Shown piece after piece: positions 25,182 to 33,206 of a stretch of 64,000 bases of DNA (position 1 is the stretch's first letter; each line of letters begins with the position of its first letter). Source of the stretch: Chitinophagaceae bacterium UBA1931 (GTDB lineage Bacteria; Bacteroidota; Bacteroidia; Chitinophagales; Chitinophagaceae); assembly GCA_002337125.1 (NCBI GenBank), contig DDFJ01000001.1, forward strand, positions 248,001-312,000. Reading direction: 5' to 3'. Below the pieces are notes generated by a model. That model saw only the letters and a list, made by a program, of their open reading frames with translations, did not search any database and was not told where the DNA came from. A program made the translations under genes and the position numbers.

Positions 25182-28100
25182 TTATTGATTGCTGTAATAG
25201 TTTAAGAGAATAATACTTTCATTCAGGCTTTTTACTGCTTCGAGGTAATCGCTTCTTGTTGCAGTTGACTGGTTCACCAGCATAAACCATTCAAGATAAT
25301 TAATCAACCCACTGCTGAATTGTTTATTGGCTGCTGATAAAATAAGTTCTGCATTTTTTAATCCTGTCTGCTCAAAATAACTCACAGCTTCCCTGTACTT
25401 GTTATATTGCTCTTTGGCAGTTTGCAGTTCATTGTTCCATTGCTGAATACCCAGCTGGTAATTATTCTCCACAATCTGTTTGCTGAACTTTGCACTGTTG
25501 ATCTTTGCTTTCTGTGCTTTGTTAAATACAGGAATACCAATGCCTACCTGTACCGATTGAAAATGATGCGATGCCGGATAATAATTATTATCAGCTCCCG
25601 TACCCTGTATACTTGTACTGAACACACCCGCAGAAAGTTCAGGCAGCAGTTTTGCCTGCTGTACTTTCACCAATGCATCAACCAGCTTTTCTTCATGCTT
25701 CAGCAACTGAATGGAAGGATGCGTTGTAATATCAACTGCTGATGTGCGGTAACCCATCTTCAGTTCATTGGATGAAGCAATAAAAACAGTTGTTGTATTC
25801 AGCAGTAACTGAAACTTCATCTGTTCTATTTCTGCATCTTTATTTAACTGCTGTAACTGTAAACGTATCTGCCCGAGTTGTGTTTCGGCTGTTGCTTTTT
25901 CCAGCACATTAGTTTCACCTTTCTGCAAACGCAGTTCGGTTAAACGATAAAATGCAGCATACAAACTATCCGCATACAATAACAGTTCTTTCTTTTTCTG
26001 CAGGTACAGTAATTGATAAAACACTTTTGTTACTTCACGTTTCAGATCAGCTTCTTTTGCAGCAGTGCGCAATAAACTGTTCTTCCATTCTTCCGAGAGC
26101 ATATTTTTTTGCGTTGAATACACTTTGGGAAAACTGAACGATTGTGTAATACCAATCTTGCCATCGTTGTAATTGCTGTTGAACTTTCCGTATTCAAACG
26201 TAACACCTGTTTGAGGAATTTCTCTTGCTGTTCCAATCATCAGCTTCCTGTAATCGTTCAGCAGCTTTTCATTTTTAACGGAGAGATTATTCTTCAACGC
26301 TGTATCAATTGCTGATTGCAGATTGATTGGTTGTTGTGCTTTAGCAATGTTCATTGTACCAAGCATCAGCACTACAATGATGATTTGTGCAACGGGCGTT
26401 TTCATTTTCTTCTTTTTAGAAAATCCTTTTTCAAAAATCATGTATAACACAGGTAATACATACAGTGTAAGAAAGGTTGCCACGAGCAAACCACCAATGA
26501 GTACCGTTGCAAGCGGACGTTGCACTTCGGCACCTGAACCATTGCTGATAGCCATTGGCAAAATACCCAGCGATGCAACAAAGGCAGTCATTGCAACAGG
26601 GCGTAACCTGATCTTCGTTCCCATCACCACAATTCTTCTCGGGTCTGTCCAGCCTTCTGCTTTTAAGCGGTTAAACTCTGCAATCAATACAATACCATTT
26701 AACACTGCCACACCAAACAATGCAATAAAACCAACACCAGCTGAAATACTGAACGGCATACCCCTTAATGCCAGAGCGAAAATGCCACCCGTTGCAGACA
26801 ACGGAATAGCCGTATAAATCAGCAATCCCTGTTTGATTGAATTGAATGAAAAGAAGAGCAGGATAAAGATGAGCAACAATGCCACCGGCACTGCAATACT
26901 TAATCTTGCTTTAGCTGCATTTAAGTTTTCGAACGAACCACCATAGGTAACATAGTAACCGGTTGGCAGTTTCATTTTCTCTGTTACTTTCTGCTGCAGT
27001 TCTGTTACAACCGACTGTACATCTCTTCCTCTTACATTAAAGCCAACAATGATTCTGCGTTTTGCATCTTCACGCTGTACCTGGTTCGGTCCTTCTTTAA
27101 TATCCACGCTTGCAAGTTGATATAACGGTACCTGCGAACCGGAAGGAGTGGGTACGAGTAAGTTCCGTACATCCTGAATATTCTGGCGTTGTTCACCATC
27201 AAGACGTACCACCATATCAAACCGCTTTTCACCTTCATACACAAGACCTGTTGTTTGTCCTGCAAGACCCGTGTTCACCACTTTATTAATATCGCTGATG
27301 TTTAAACCATACTGTGCAATGGCAGCACGGTTGTAGTTAATGATGATCTGGGGCATACCAGCAACAGGCTCCACATACAACTCTTTGGTGCCGCTAACAG
27401 TTGATGAAATATTTCCCAACAGTTCGGCATAGCGTGCAAGTGTATCCATGTTCTCACCAAATATTTTACACACCACATCCTGCTTGGCACCCGTCATCAG
27501 TTCATTAAAACGCATCTGTACAGGAAACTGAAAGCTCACTGTAATGCCAGGCACTTCACTAACGGCATTGCTCATCTTTTCAGCCAGCTCAGGAAATGTT
27601 TTAGCACTGGTCCATTCTTTTTTATCTTTTAAGATCACCATCATATCAGCAGCTTCCATCGGCATAGGATCGGTTGGTATTTCACCACTGCCTATTTTGG
27701 TTACCACCTGTTTTACTTCAGGAAATCTTGTTTTTAAAATATGTGCTGCTTTCTGTGTGCTTTCGATTGTTGTTTTTAAGTTGCTGCCGGTGAGCACTCT
27801 TGTATCAACTGCAAAATCGCCTTCCTCCAGTGCAGGAATAAACTCACCCCCCAGTTTGGTTAATACAAACAGGGAAATCACAAACATGGTAATAGCAACT
27901 GTGATTGTAACCTTTGGAAAGTTTAATGATTTGGTGAGATTCTTCTGGTAAGAACGATCGAGGTAATCCATCATCTTATCAGAGAAAGTTTTTTTGTGCG
28001 AAATTGTTTTCTTCATCAGCAAAGCACTCATCATGGGTACATAGGTAAGTGAAAGAAGGAATGCACCCAGCAATGCAAACGCAATGGTCTGCGCCATGGG

Positions 28101-29534
28101 AATAAACATTTTTCCTTCAATGCCCTGCAGAGTAAATGTTGGGAGATAAACGATAAGAATAATGATCTGTCCAAACACCACACTTCTCGACATTTTACTG
28201 GAAGCATTAATTACTTCCTCATCCATCTGCTGCTGGTTGAGTTTGTTTACGTTCGCAAAGTGTTTACTGTGGGTGAGTTGATGCAGTACTGCTTCCACTA
28301 TAAACACTGCACCATCCACAATCAATCCAAAGTCAAGAGCCCCCAAACTCATGAGGTTACCAATCACCCCGAAGCGGTTCATCATAATCACGGCAAACAT
28401 CATGGCCAGTGGTATCACTGATGCCACGATAAAACCTGAACGTAAGTTGCCAAGGAAAAGAATCAGCACAAACAATACAATCAGTGCACCCTCAATCAAA
28501 TTGTTCTTCACCGTATTGATGGCATTGTTCACCATTTTGGTACGATCGAGGAACGGTTCGATGATCACTCCTTCGGGCAATGTTTTCTGAATCTGTGCCA
28601 CACGTTCCTTTACATTCTTAATTACATCACTGCTGTTGGCGCCTTTCAGCATCATTACCACAGCACCGGCTACCTCACCTTCATCGTTAAAGCACATAGC
28701 ACCATAACGTGTAGCGCTGCCAAAACGCACATCAGCTACATCCCTGATTAACAGCTTACCTCCGCCAGAAGTGTTTTTGATGAGAATGGAATTGATATCA
28801 TCAATACTTCCCACCAAACCTTCACTGCGGATGTATAAAACCGTGGGGCCTTTTTCAATGTAAGCACCACCTGTATTCTGGTTGTTTTTTTCCAACGCAT
28901 CAAACACATCGCTCATGGTAATACCATACGACTGGAGTTTATTTGTGTTGATGGCTATTTCATATTGTTTCAACCGGCCTCCGAAGCTGCTTACATCAGC
29001 AACTCCTTTTACACCCAGCAACTGACGGCGTACTGTCCAGTCCTGGATGGTACGCAGTTCCATAGCTGAATATTTATCCTGGTAACCTTCTTTTGCACGT
29101 ACCGTATATTGGTAAATTTCTCCCAACCCGGTTGTAACAGGTCCTAATGAAATACTCCCGATTCCCTGTGGTATTTCATCCTTTACCTGTTGTATACGTT
29201 CAGCAACCTGCTGGCGGGCCCAGTAAATATCAACACCATCATCAAACACAATGGTTACGAGTGATAATCCAAAACGGGAGAAACTTCTTATTTCATGAAG
29301 TCCCTGGATATTGTTATTGGCGAGTTCAATAGGGAATGTAATCAGCCTTTCAATATCGGTTGCACCAAGCGATGGGGCAACAGTAATAACCTGTACCTGG
29401 TTATTGGTAATATCAGGCACAGCATCAATGGGCAGTTTGGTAAACTGGTAACTGCCATAACCTATTAGGGCTATTATAAATAGTCCGATGATCAGTTTGT
29501 TTCGTACTGAAAAGCGGATAATTGCATTCAGCAT
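25182..29534 (-). CDS. CusA/CzcA-family heavy-metal RND pump fused to a C-terminal TolC-like domain
   Basis: I place the start at the ATG at 29534 (MLNAIIRFSVRNK); an upstream in-frame extension is not conserved in character. The 1450-residue protein has two parts. Residues 1 to about 1040 are a full HME-RND pump, with DAVPDITNNQVQVITVAPS near the start and DFGLIVDGAVFIVEAV in a membrane helix. The DFG-IVDGAV form suggests the divalent-cation (Zn/Co/Cd) branch rather than the Cu/Ag branch. At about residue 1044 an internal signal-like helix begins (MKTPVAQIIIVVLMLGTMNI, then AKAQ), followed by a TolC/OEP-like coiled-coil domain to the end (SAIDTALKNNLSVKNEKLLN). The frame is continuous through the junction. 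Such fusions occur in Bacteroidota. Confidence 0.9.
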   Translation of the reverse strand: MLNAIIRFSVRNKLIIGLFIIALIGYGSYQFTKLPIDAVPDITNNQVQVITVAPSLGATDIERLITFPIELANNNIQGLHEIRSFSRFGLSLVTIVFDDGVDIYWARQQVAERIQQVKDEIPQGIGSISLGPVTTGLGEIYQYTVRAKEGYQDKYSAMELRTIQDWTVRRQLLGVKGVADVSSFGGRLKQYEIAINTNKLQSYGITMSDVFDALEKNNQNTGGAYIEKGPTVLYIRSEGLVGSIDDINSILIKNTSGGGKLLIRDVADVRFGSATRYGAMCFNDEGEVAGAVVMMLKGANSSDVIKNVKERVAQIQKTLPEGVIIEPFLDRTKMVNNAINTVKNNLIEGALIVLFVLILFLGNLRSGFIVASVIPLAMMFAVIMMNRFGVIGNLMSLGALDFGLIVDGAVFIVEAVLHQLTHSKHFANVNKLNQQQMDEEVINASSKMSRSVVFGQIIILIVYLPTFTLQGIEGKMFIPMAQTIAFALLGAFLLSLTYVPMMSALLMKKTISHKKTFSDKMMDYLDRSYQKNLTKSLNFPKVTITVAITMFVISLFVLTKLGGEFIPALEEGDFAVDTRVLTGSNLKTTIESTQKAAHILKTRFPEVKQVVTKIGSGEIPTDPMPMEAADMMVILKDKKEWTSAKTFPELAEKMSNAVSEVPGITVSFQFPVQMRFNELMTGAKQDVVCKIFGENMDTLARYAELLGNISSTVSGTKELYVEPVAGMPQIIINYNRAAIAQYGLNISDINKVVNTGLAGQTTGLVYEGEKRFDMVVRLDGEQRQNIQDVRNLLVPTPSGSQVPLYQLASVDIKEGPNQVQREDAKRRIIVGFNVRGRDVQSVVTELQQKVTEKMKLPTGYYVTYGGSFENLNAAKARLSIAVPVALLLIFILLFFSFNSIKQGLLIYTAIPLSATGGIFALALRGMPFSISAGVGFIALFGVAVLNGIVLIAEFNRLKAEGWTDPRRIVVMGTKIRLRPVAMTAFVASLGILPMAISNGSGAEVQRPLATVLIGGLLVATFLTLYVLPVLYMIFEKGFSKKKKMKTPVAQIIIVVLMLGTMNIAKAQQPINLQSAIDTALKNNLSVKNEKLLNDYRKLMIGTAREIPQTGVTFEYGKFNSNYNDGKIGITQSFSFPKVYSTQKNMLSEEWKNSLLRTAAKEADLKREVTKVFYQLLYLQKKKELLLYADSLYAAFYRLTELRLQKGETNVLEKATAETQLGQIRLQLQQLNKDAEIEQMKFQLLLNTTTVFIASSNELKMGYRTSAVDITTHPSIQLLKHEEKLVDALVKVQQAKLLPELSAGVFSTSIQGTGADNNYYPASHHFQSVQVGIGIPVFNKAQKAKINSAKFSKQIVENNYQLGIQQWNNELQTAKEQYNKYREAVSYFEQTGLKNAELILSAANKQFSSGLINYLEWFMLVNQSTATRSDYLEAVKSLNESIILLNYYSNQ

Positions 29535-29636
29535 AATGATAATCAGTTTATCAATGAATAGATAATTTGTGCAGAAGAGTTGCACAATGAACAGTATATG
29601 GCTATGAGCCATTACTTCAAATAAATTCTGGAAAAC

Positions 29637-30017
29637 TTAAGCTTTGGGCGGTTGCCAAACAGAAGAGAGGTAAACGGAATTAATAAAATCGTCGTTGGAA
29701 ATAATATGCTCTGCATTTAAATCACTAACCGGCTTTGTAACAGAAGCATTTGCTATGGCCGGAACAAAAAGACCGAAGCTGATGACCTGGCAATCGTGGT
29801 GCGATTTAAACGGCAACTGCTGATCTTTTGCATAATCATTATCAACACTGTTTGTTTCGTAGTGCATGGTAATGAAAGATGCAAAGGTTATGTTTTGATC
29901 CTGTGCCTTGTGTTCGAGATAATGTTGGATAAGCAGCGGAAATTTTACCAGCTGACGAAGTTCAGTTGAGGTAAACAAATAAATGCTAAGGAATAATATT
30001 GCTGCAGCTTTTCTCAA
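29637..30017 (-). CDS. Small exported protein upstream of the RND pump
   Basis: The 126-residue protein (MRKAAAILFLSIYLFTSTE) is a paralogue of the one at 23453-23842. They share the signal region, a LxxxPxLxxHYxxH-like block, FASFITMHYETN and DQQLPFKSHH. The start codon is TTG at 30017; I accept it because no ATG is available and the paralogue begins at the equivalent residue. A perfect TATATTTG -7 box lies only 6 bp upstream of the TTG, so the mRNA may be leaderless. It lies about 100 bp before the pump ATG and may be co-transcribed with it. The function is unknown; His and Asp content is compatible with metal binding. Confidence 0.65.
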   Translation of the reverse strand: MRKAAAILFLSIYLFTSTELRQLVKFPLLIQHYLEHKAQDQNITFASFITMHYETNSVDNDYAKDQQLPFKSHHDCQVISFGLFVPAIANASVTKPVSDLNAEHIISNDDFINSVYLSSVWQPPKA

Positions 30018-30022
30018 GACTG

Positions 30023-30030
30023 CAAATATA
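30023..30030 (-). promoter_or_regulatory. Bacteroidota-type -7 promoter element upstream of the RND operon
   Basis: The minus strand reads TATATTTG, an exact TAnnTTTG match. The predicted start of transcription falls at or next to the TTG codon at 30017, suggesting a leaderless or near-leaderless message. No good -33 TTTG is visible because the upstream region is a purine-rich heptad array. Confidence 0.5.
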
Positions 30031-30040
30031 CGTTTTTGTT

Positions 30041-30082
30041 GAGAAGTGAGGAGCGAGAAGATAGCAGAAAGAAGCAGGAGGT
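30041..30082. repeat. Heptad repeat, degenerate (GAGAAGT-type)
   Basis: Six 7-bp units (GAGAAGT, GAGGAGC, GAGAAGA, TAGCAGA, AAGAAGC, AGGAGGT) keep a seven-base purine-rich phase. The array lies between the membrane-protein gene at 30109 and the small exported-protein gene, overlapping the presumed -33 region. Confidence 0.5.
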
Positions 30083-30108
30083 AATTTATTTATTCGTAAA
30101 ACTACCGG

Positions 30109-30717
30109 CTACAGGCTCTTCTCTACAAATTTCTCCCGGCAATAAGCATTCATTTCATCCATCTGCAGTTCGCTGAGTACAACTCCTGTTTCGTACTGGA
30201 TAAACAGGTTTTGTATAGTGTTGATGGATACAAAATCGTTTTTGATGAGCATATTATCTATATCCTTCCACTCAATTAATTTTTCGTTGAAATTATTGGG
30301 CAGGTAAATACCTTTTTCTTCAATACGCACAAAACAGGGAGTAAATATTTTTCGTTCGGTAACAAACAGCAGCAGCAAACCTACAGCACCAGCAACCTGC
30401 AGCATGGTCATCATGCCTAAGTTCATCTTATTAAAATACCATGCTGCATAAAACAGCACAGCCGCTTCACCCAAACGGAATAAACCGTTCATGAACGAAC
30501 CTGAACCAAAGATTTTCTTACCTGCATAGGCAAAGAGTAAAGTAATTAATGCAGCAGCAATCTGCAGCACCACAAAAAACAGGTCGGGAGTAGGTTGTTT
30601 AAAATCGCCCCATGCATTTGCAATCATTAAAAAACCAGCAAGTAAATGCAGCAGCCTTGCAGCTCTTTTCTGCTTCTCAAACGGCTCAAAAAAAATGGGA
30701 ATTTTATACGATGCCAT
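30109..30717 (-). CDS. Membrane protein with C-terminal PH-like domain, paralogue of 17171-17770
   Basis: The 202-residue protein has four hydrophobic segments (LLHLLAGFLMIANAWGDF, FFVVLQIAAALITLLFAYA, GEAAVLFYAAWYF, LQVAGAVGLLLLFV). A cytosolic domain of about 80 residues follows (CFVRIEEKGIYLPNNFNEKL, IEWKDIDNMLIKNDF), ending QMDEMNAYCREKFVEKSL. The order of helices, the short RIEEKGI strand, the IxWxxIxxM motif and the terminal C-R-E/K-K helix match the protein at 17171-17770, so these are paralogues about 12 kb apart. No known function. Its start is separated from a divergent plus-strand membrane-protein gene by about 100 bp. Confidence 0.72.
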   Translation of the reverse strand: MASYKIPIFFEPFEKQKRAARLLHLLAGFLMIANAWGDFKQPTPDLFFVVLQIAAALITLLFAYAGKKIFGSGSFMNGLFRLGEAAVLFYAAWYFNKMNLGMMTMLQVAGAVGLLLLFVTERKIFTPCFVRIEEKGIYLPNNFNEKLIEWKDIDNMLIKNDFVSINTIQNLFIQYETGVVLSELQMDEMNAYCREKFVEKSL

Positions 30718-30740
30718 AACAGGTTAAAGGTACGGAATAA

Positions 30741-30775
30741 TGAGAGATGAGTAATAATTGATAAGCTATAAGTGT
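30741..30775. repeat. Weak heptad repeat (TGAGAGA/TAAGCTA-type)
   Basis: Five 7-bp units (TGAGAGA, TGAGTAA, TAATTGA, TAAGCTA, TAAGTGT) keep a T-start phase. The array is degenerate and shorter than others in the window and lies in the divergent region before the 30821 gene. I report it as a weak member of the family. Confidence 0.35.
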
Positions 30776-30820
30776 TGTATCTTAACAGGTGAAAACATCA
30801 ATCACCTGTAAACATAACAC

Positions 30821-31315
30821 ATGGGACCAAACCGCATTAAATCAAAAGACTATTTCAGGGCACTAACCATTTTACACGGTGCATTACTCGTTGGCATTAT
30901 CCTGTTTGCAGCAATTGTTACTTTTTTAGTACAAACAGGAAGTGCCACTAATGATACTGACCTGCGCCAACCCCTGCAATACCTGCTGCCTGTAGTTGCC
31001 GTTAGCTGCACCGTATCAGCATTTTTGTTTTTCAACAACCGCCTGCACCTGGTACGTCTTAACCCCGGGTTATATGAAAAAACAATGGAGTACCGTGCTG
31101 CATTAATCCTGAAATATGCTTTCTTGGACGGGGCTGCTATTTTTTCCATCATCTCTGTTTTCCTTACAGGCTTTACCGGCTTTTTTCTCTATACTGCTGT
31201 TATGGGGGCTTTATTGTTTGTTGCCCGTCCTGCTGTGCAGAGCACCATTAATGATTTACAACTCAACGAACAGGATGCTGCTGTGCTGGAAGATCCGGAA
31301 GGGATTATTGAATAA
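30821..31315 (+). CDS. Four-helix membrane protein of unknown function
   Basis: The 164-residue protein starts at the ATG at 30821. It has four hydrophobic segments: ILHGALLVGIILFAAIVTFL (about 17-36), LQYLLPVVAVSCTVSAFLFF (about 52-71), ALILKYAFLDGAAIFSIISV (about 93-112) and FTGFFLYTAVMGALLFVARP (about 117-136). Its acidic tail (NDLQLNEQDAAVLEDPEG) is probably cytosolic. I do not recognise the family. It is followed at about 125 bp by the ECF sigma operon on the same strand and diverges from the PH-like membrane protein gene. Confidence 0.7.
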   Translation: MGPNRIKSKDYFRALTILHGALLVGIILFAAIVTFLVQTGSATNDTDLRQPLQYLLPVVAVSCTVSAFLFFNNRLHLVRLNPGLYEKTMEYRAALILKYAFLDGAAIFSIISVFLTGFTGFFLYTAVMGALLFVARPAVQSTINDLQLNEQDAAVLEDPEGIIE

Positions 31316-31440
31316 ACCATTCTGCAGCCAATCGTTGATGATTTCCGGTCATAGTAAGTTTTTTCTATTCCCTGTCCATTCTTTTCTTTCCCCGAAAATA
31401 AGTTACAACATTTGCAACATTATTCCTGAAAACCGGTCTG

Positions 31441-32064
31441 ATGCAGCAGGTGAACGTATTTAATGAACATAAACGGGCAGATGAGCTTCTTGTGCAAAAA
31501 GTACTGGGAGGCGATACAAATGCATTTGCTTCCATTATAGCTGCTACTGAACGACTGGTGACAAGCATTGTTTTTAAGATGATACCCAACACTGAAGACA
31601 GGAGGGATATTGCACAGGATATTTATTTAAAGGCGTTTCAGAAACTATCCAGCTTTCAGTTCCAGTCGAAGCTTTCAACATGGATTGCACAAATTGCCTA
31701 CAATACCTGTCTTAGTTACCTGGAAAAGAAGAAGCATATTTTTCTGAAAGAGTATTACCCCGGTGCAGATGATGATACGGATGATGCACAGCAAAACGAT
31801 TTTCTGCAGTTTGCAGGTACACCTGACGATGCTGCAACCATTTACGCTGCAAACGAACGGGCACAGATACTGCAGAGAGGTATTAACAATCTTTCGCCTG
31901 TGTACAAAACAATTATTACACTTTATCACCAGGAAGATATGAGCTATGCAGAAATAGCTGCTATTACCCAACTGCCCGAAGGCACTGTAAAAAGTTACCT
32001 GTTCAGGGCAAGAAAAACACTGAAAGAACAATTATTAAAAACGTACAAAAAAGAAGAGCTATGA
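31441..32064 (+). CDS. ECF RNA polymerase sigma factor
   Basis: The 207-residue protein has the two ECF sigma domains. Sigma2 covers about residues 20-100, including RRDIAQDIYLKAFQKLSSFQ and KLSTWIAQIAYNTCLSYLEK (the region 2.4 TWI-x2-IAYN signature). Sigma4 covers about 140-200, with LSPVYKTIITLYHQEDMSYA followed by EIAAITQLPEGTVKSYLFRA, a helix-turn-helix. It directs RNA polymerase to a small regulon, probably its own operon. Its last four bases overlap the ATG of a zinc-finger anti-sigma-like gene (ATGA overlap), the usual sign of a sigma/anti-sigma pair. Confidence 0.92.
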   Translation: MQQVNVFNEHKRADELLVQKVLGGDTNAFASIIAATERLVTSIVFKMIPNTEDRRDIAQDIYLKAFQKLSSFQFQSKLSTWIAQIAYNTCLSYLEKKKHIFLKEYYPGADDDTDDAQQNDFLQFAGTPDDAATIYAANERAQILQRGINNLSPVYKTIITLYHQEDMSYAEIAAITQLPEGTVKSYLFRARKTLKEQLLKTYKKEEL

Positions 32065-32510
32065 TCCATACACATCCCGATGAAATGGCTGTTCAGGAGT
32101 ATGTAGTAAACAATAGCAGTAACCCTGAAGTTGCAGCACATATTGAACAGTGCCCGCATTGTCTTGCATTAGTTGCAGAGTACCAGCTGTTATTTGATGA
32201 ACTGAAAGAAGGAGAAACACCTGCATTTGATTTTGATCTTACTCAACTGGTAATGGCACAACTGCCGCAACCTGCAGCAAAGAAAAAAGCAACGAAAGCA
32301 GTAACTGTTACTGCATGGTTGCTGGTTGTTGCTGCCTGTGCCCTGTTGTTTTATTTTATACAACCAATGCTTGCAGGATTATTTAATGGCATTGCTTCCA
32401 TGTTGCTGTATTTAATTGCCACTGCTGCAATATGTATCTCTGTTGCATTGCTGGTTGATATGTTTAAACGGCACCGCCAACAAATGAATTCACTGAATAA
32501 TTATGCCTGA
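32061..32510 (+). CDS. Zinc-finger anti-sigma factor-like membrane protein
   Basis: The 149-residue protein begins with a cytosolic ZAS-type motif H27-xxx-C31-xx-C34 (AHIEQCPHCLAL), the zinc-binding mark of anti-ECF sigma factors. Two hydrophobic helices follow at about 78-98 (AVTVTAWLLVVAACALLFYF) and 111-132, and the protein ends with a short basic tail. Its four-base overlap with the ECF sigma gene supports co-translation and a sequestering role. The signal that releases the sigma factor is unknown. Confidence 0.82.
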   Translation: MIHTHPDEMAVQEYVVNNSSNPEVAAHIEQCPHCLALVAEYQLLFDELKEGETPAFDFDLTQLVMAQLPQPAAKKKATKAVTVTAWLLVVAACALLFYFIQPMLAGLFNGIASMLLYLIATAAICISVALLVDMFKRHRQQMNSLNNYA

Positions 32511-32587
32511 CTGCAACAAAAAATCAACAACCCGGTCTAACTCCATATAAAAACAAACAGATCCGCAAACACACAAACATTCAAATT

Positions 32588-33016
32588 ATGAAGAAATCAG
32601 TTTATACTTCCGCAGCATTAGTACTTCCATTCCTTGCCGGTGCACAGAATATTGACGACAGGGGATTGAACCGTGAAGTATTTAATGCCATTGCCATCAT
32701 TTTTGTTATTAGTTTATTGATGCTGTTTACCATCAGCATGATTAAACTGTTTTTAAGCAACCGTCTTAAAAGCAAGATTATTGATAAAGGAGTTCCTGAA
32801 TCAATCATCAGTCAGCTAATGGAGCAAAAGCCCAAAAATGATAATCATGCAAACATCAAATGGTTTGCCATCTTAACCGGGTTGGGTACAGCACTTACAG
32901 CTATTTATTACACACAACCGCTGGGCATACATTCACTCGCCATCATGTCGTTTTGTATTGCTGCCGCATTCCTGGGGTATTACTTTTTTGAGAAGAAAAC
33001 AGAAGAGAGGAAATAG
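32588..33016 (+). CDS. Three-helix membrane protein in the sigma operon
   Basis: The 142-residue protein has an N-terminal signal-like helix (MKKSVYTSAALVLPFLAGAQ), a second helix (IAIIFVISLLMLFTISMIKLF, about 36-56, with LFLSNRLKSKIIDKGVPESII after it) and two more hydrophobic stretches near the C-terminus (WFAILTGLGTALTAIYYT and SFCIAAAFLGYYFFEKK). The layout recalls DUF6249-type small membrane proteins, but I cannot confirm this. It lies 77 bp after the anti-sigma gene and is probably transcribed with it. Confidence 0.65.
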   Translation: MKKSVYTSAALVLPFLAGAQNIDDRGLNREVFNAIAIIFVISLLMLFTISMIKLFLSNRLKSKIIDKGVPESIISQLMEQKPKNDNHANIKWFAILTGLGTALTAIYYTQPLGIHSLAIMSFCIAAAFLGYYFFEKKTEERK

Positions 33017-33030
33017 AACAGAGAAGATGT

Positions 33031-33107
33031 TGTACGTTGTAAGTAATAGGTTGTAAGTGATAAGTTTTAAGTGATAAGTTTTAAGTGATAAGTTGTAAGT
33101 ATTAAGT
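33031..33107. repeat. Heptad tandem repeat (TGTAAGT / GATAAGT / TTTAAGT units)
   Basis: Eleven consecutive 7-bp units end in AAGT or a close variant: TGTACGT, TGTAAGT, AATAGGT, TGTAAGT, GATAAGT, TTTAAGT, GATAAGT, TTTAAGT, GATAAGT, TGTAAGT, ATTAAGT. The alternation also makes a 14-bp superperiod. It lies between two convergent genes. Confidence 0.9.
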
Positions 33108-33164
33108 AAGGAAGAAGGGGGATAAGGTTGAAAAGTGAAAGTTGAAAAAGCTGCATACCAATGC

Positions 33165-33206
33165 ATTCTGATTTCCAGCTTCTGACTTCTAACTTCTTTC
33201 TCCTAA
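33165..33206. repeat. Heptad repeat (CTTCTAA-type, pyrimidine-rich on plus)
   Basis: Six 7-bp units (ATTCTGA, TTTCCAG, CTTCTGA, CTTCTAA, CTTCTTT, CTCCTAA) reach the stop codon of the convergent histidine kinase gene, so the array touches the last coding bases. It is pyrimidine-rich on plus, that is, purine-rich on the strand of the kinase mRNA. Confidence 0.65.

Noticed and set aside
26395..26410. Possible frameshift or missing gene boundary between the RND pump and TolC-like domain
   Set aside because: The frame is uninterrupted through the junction, and pump-TolC fusions of this size are known in Bacteroidota.
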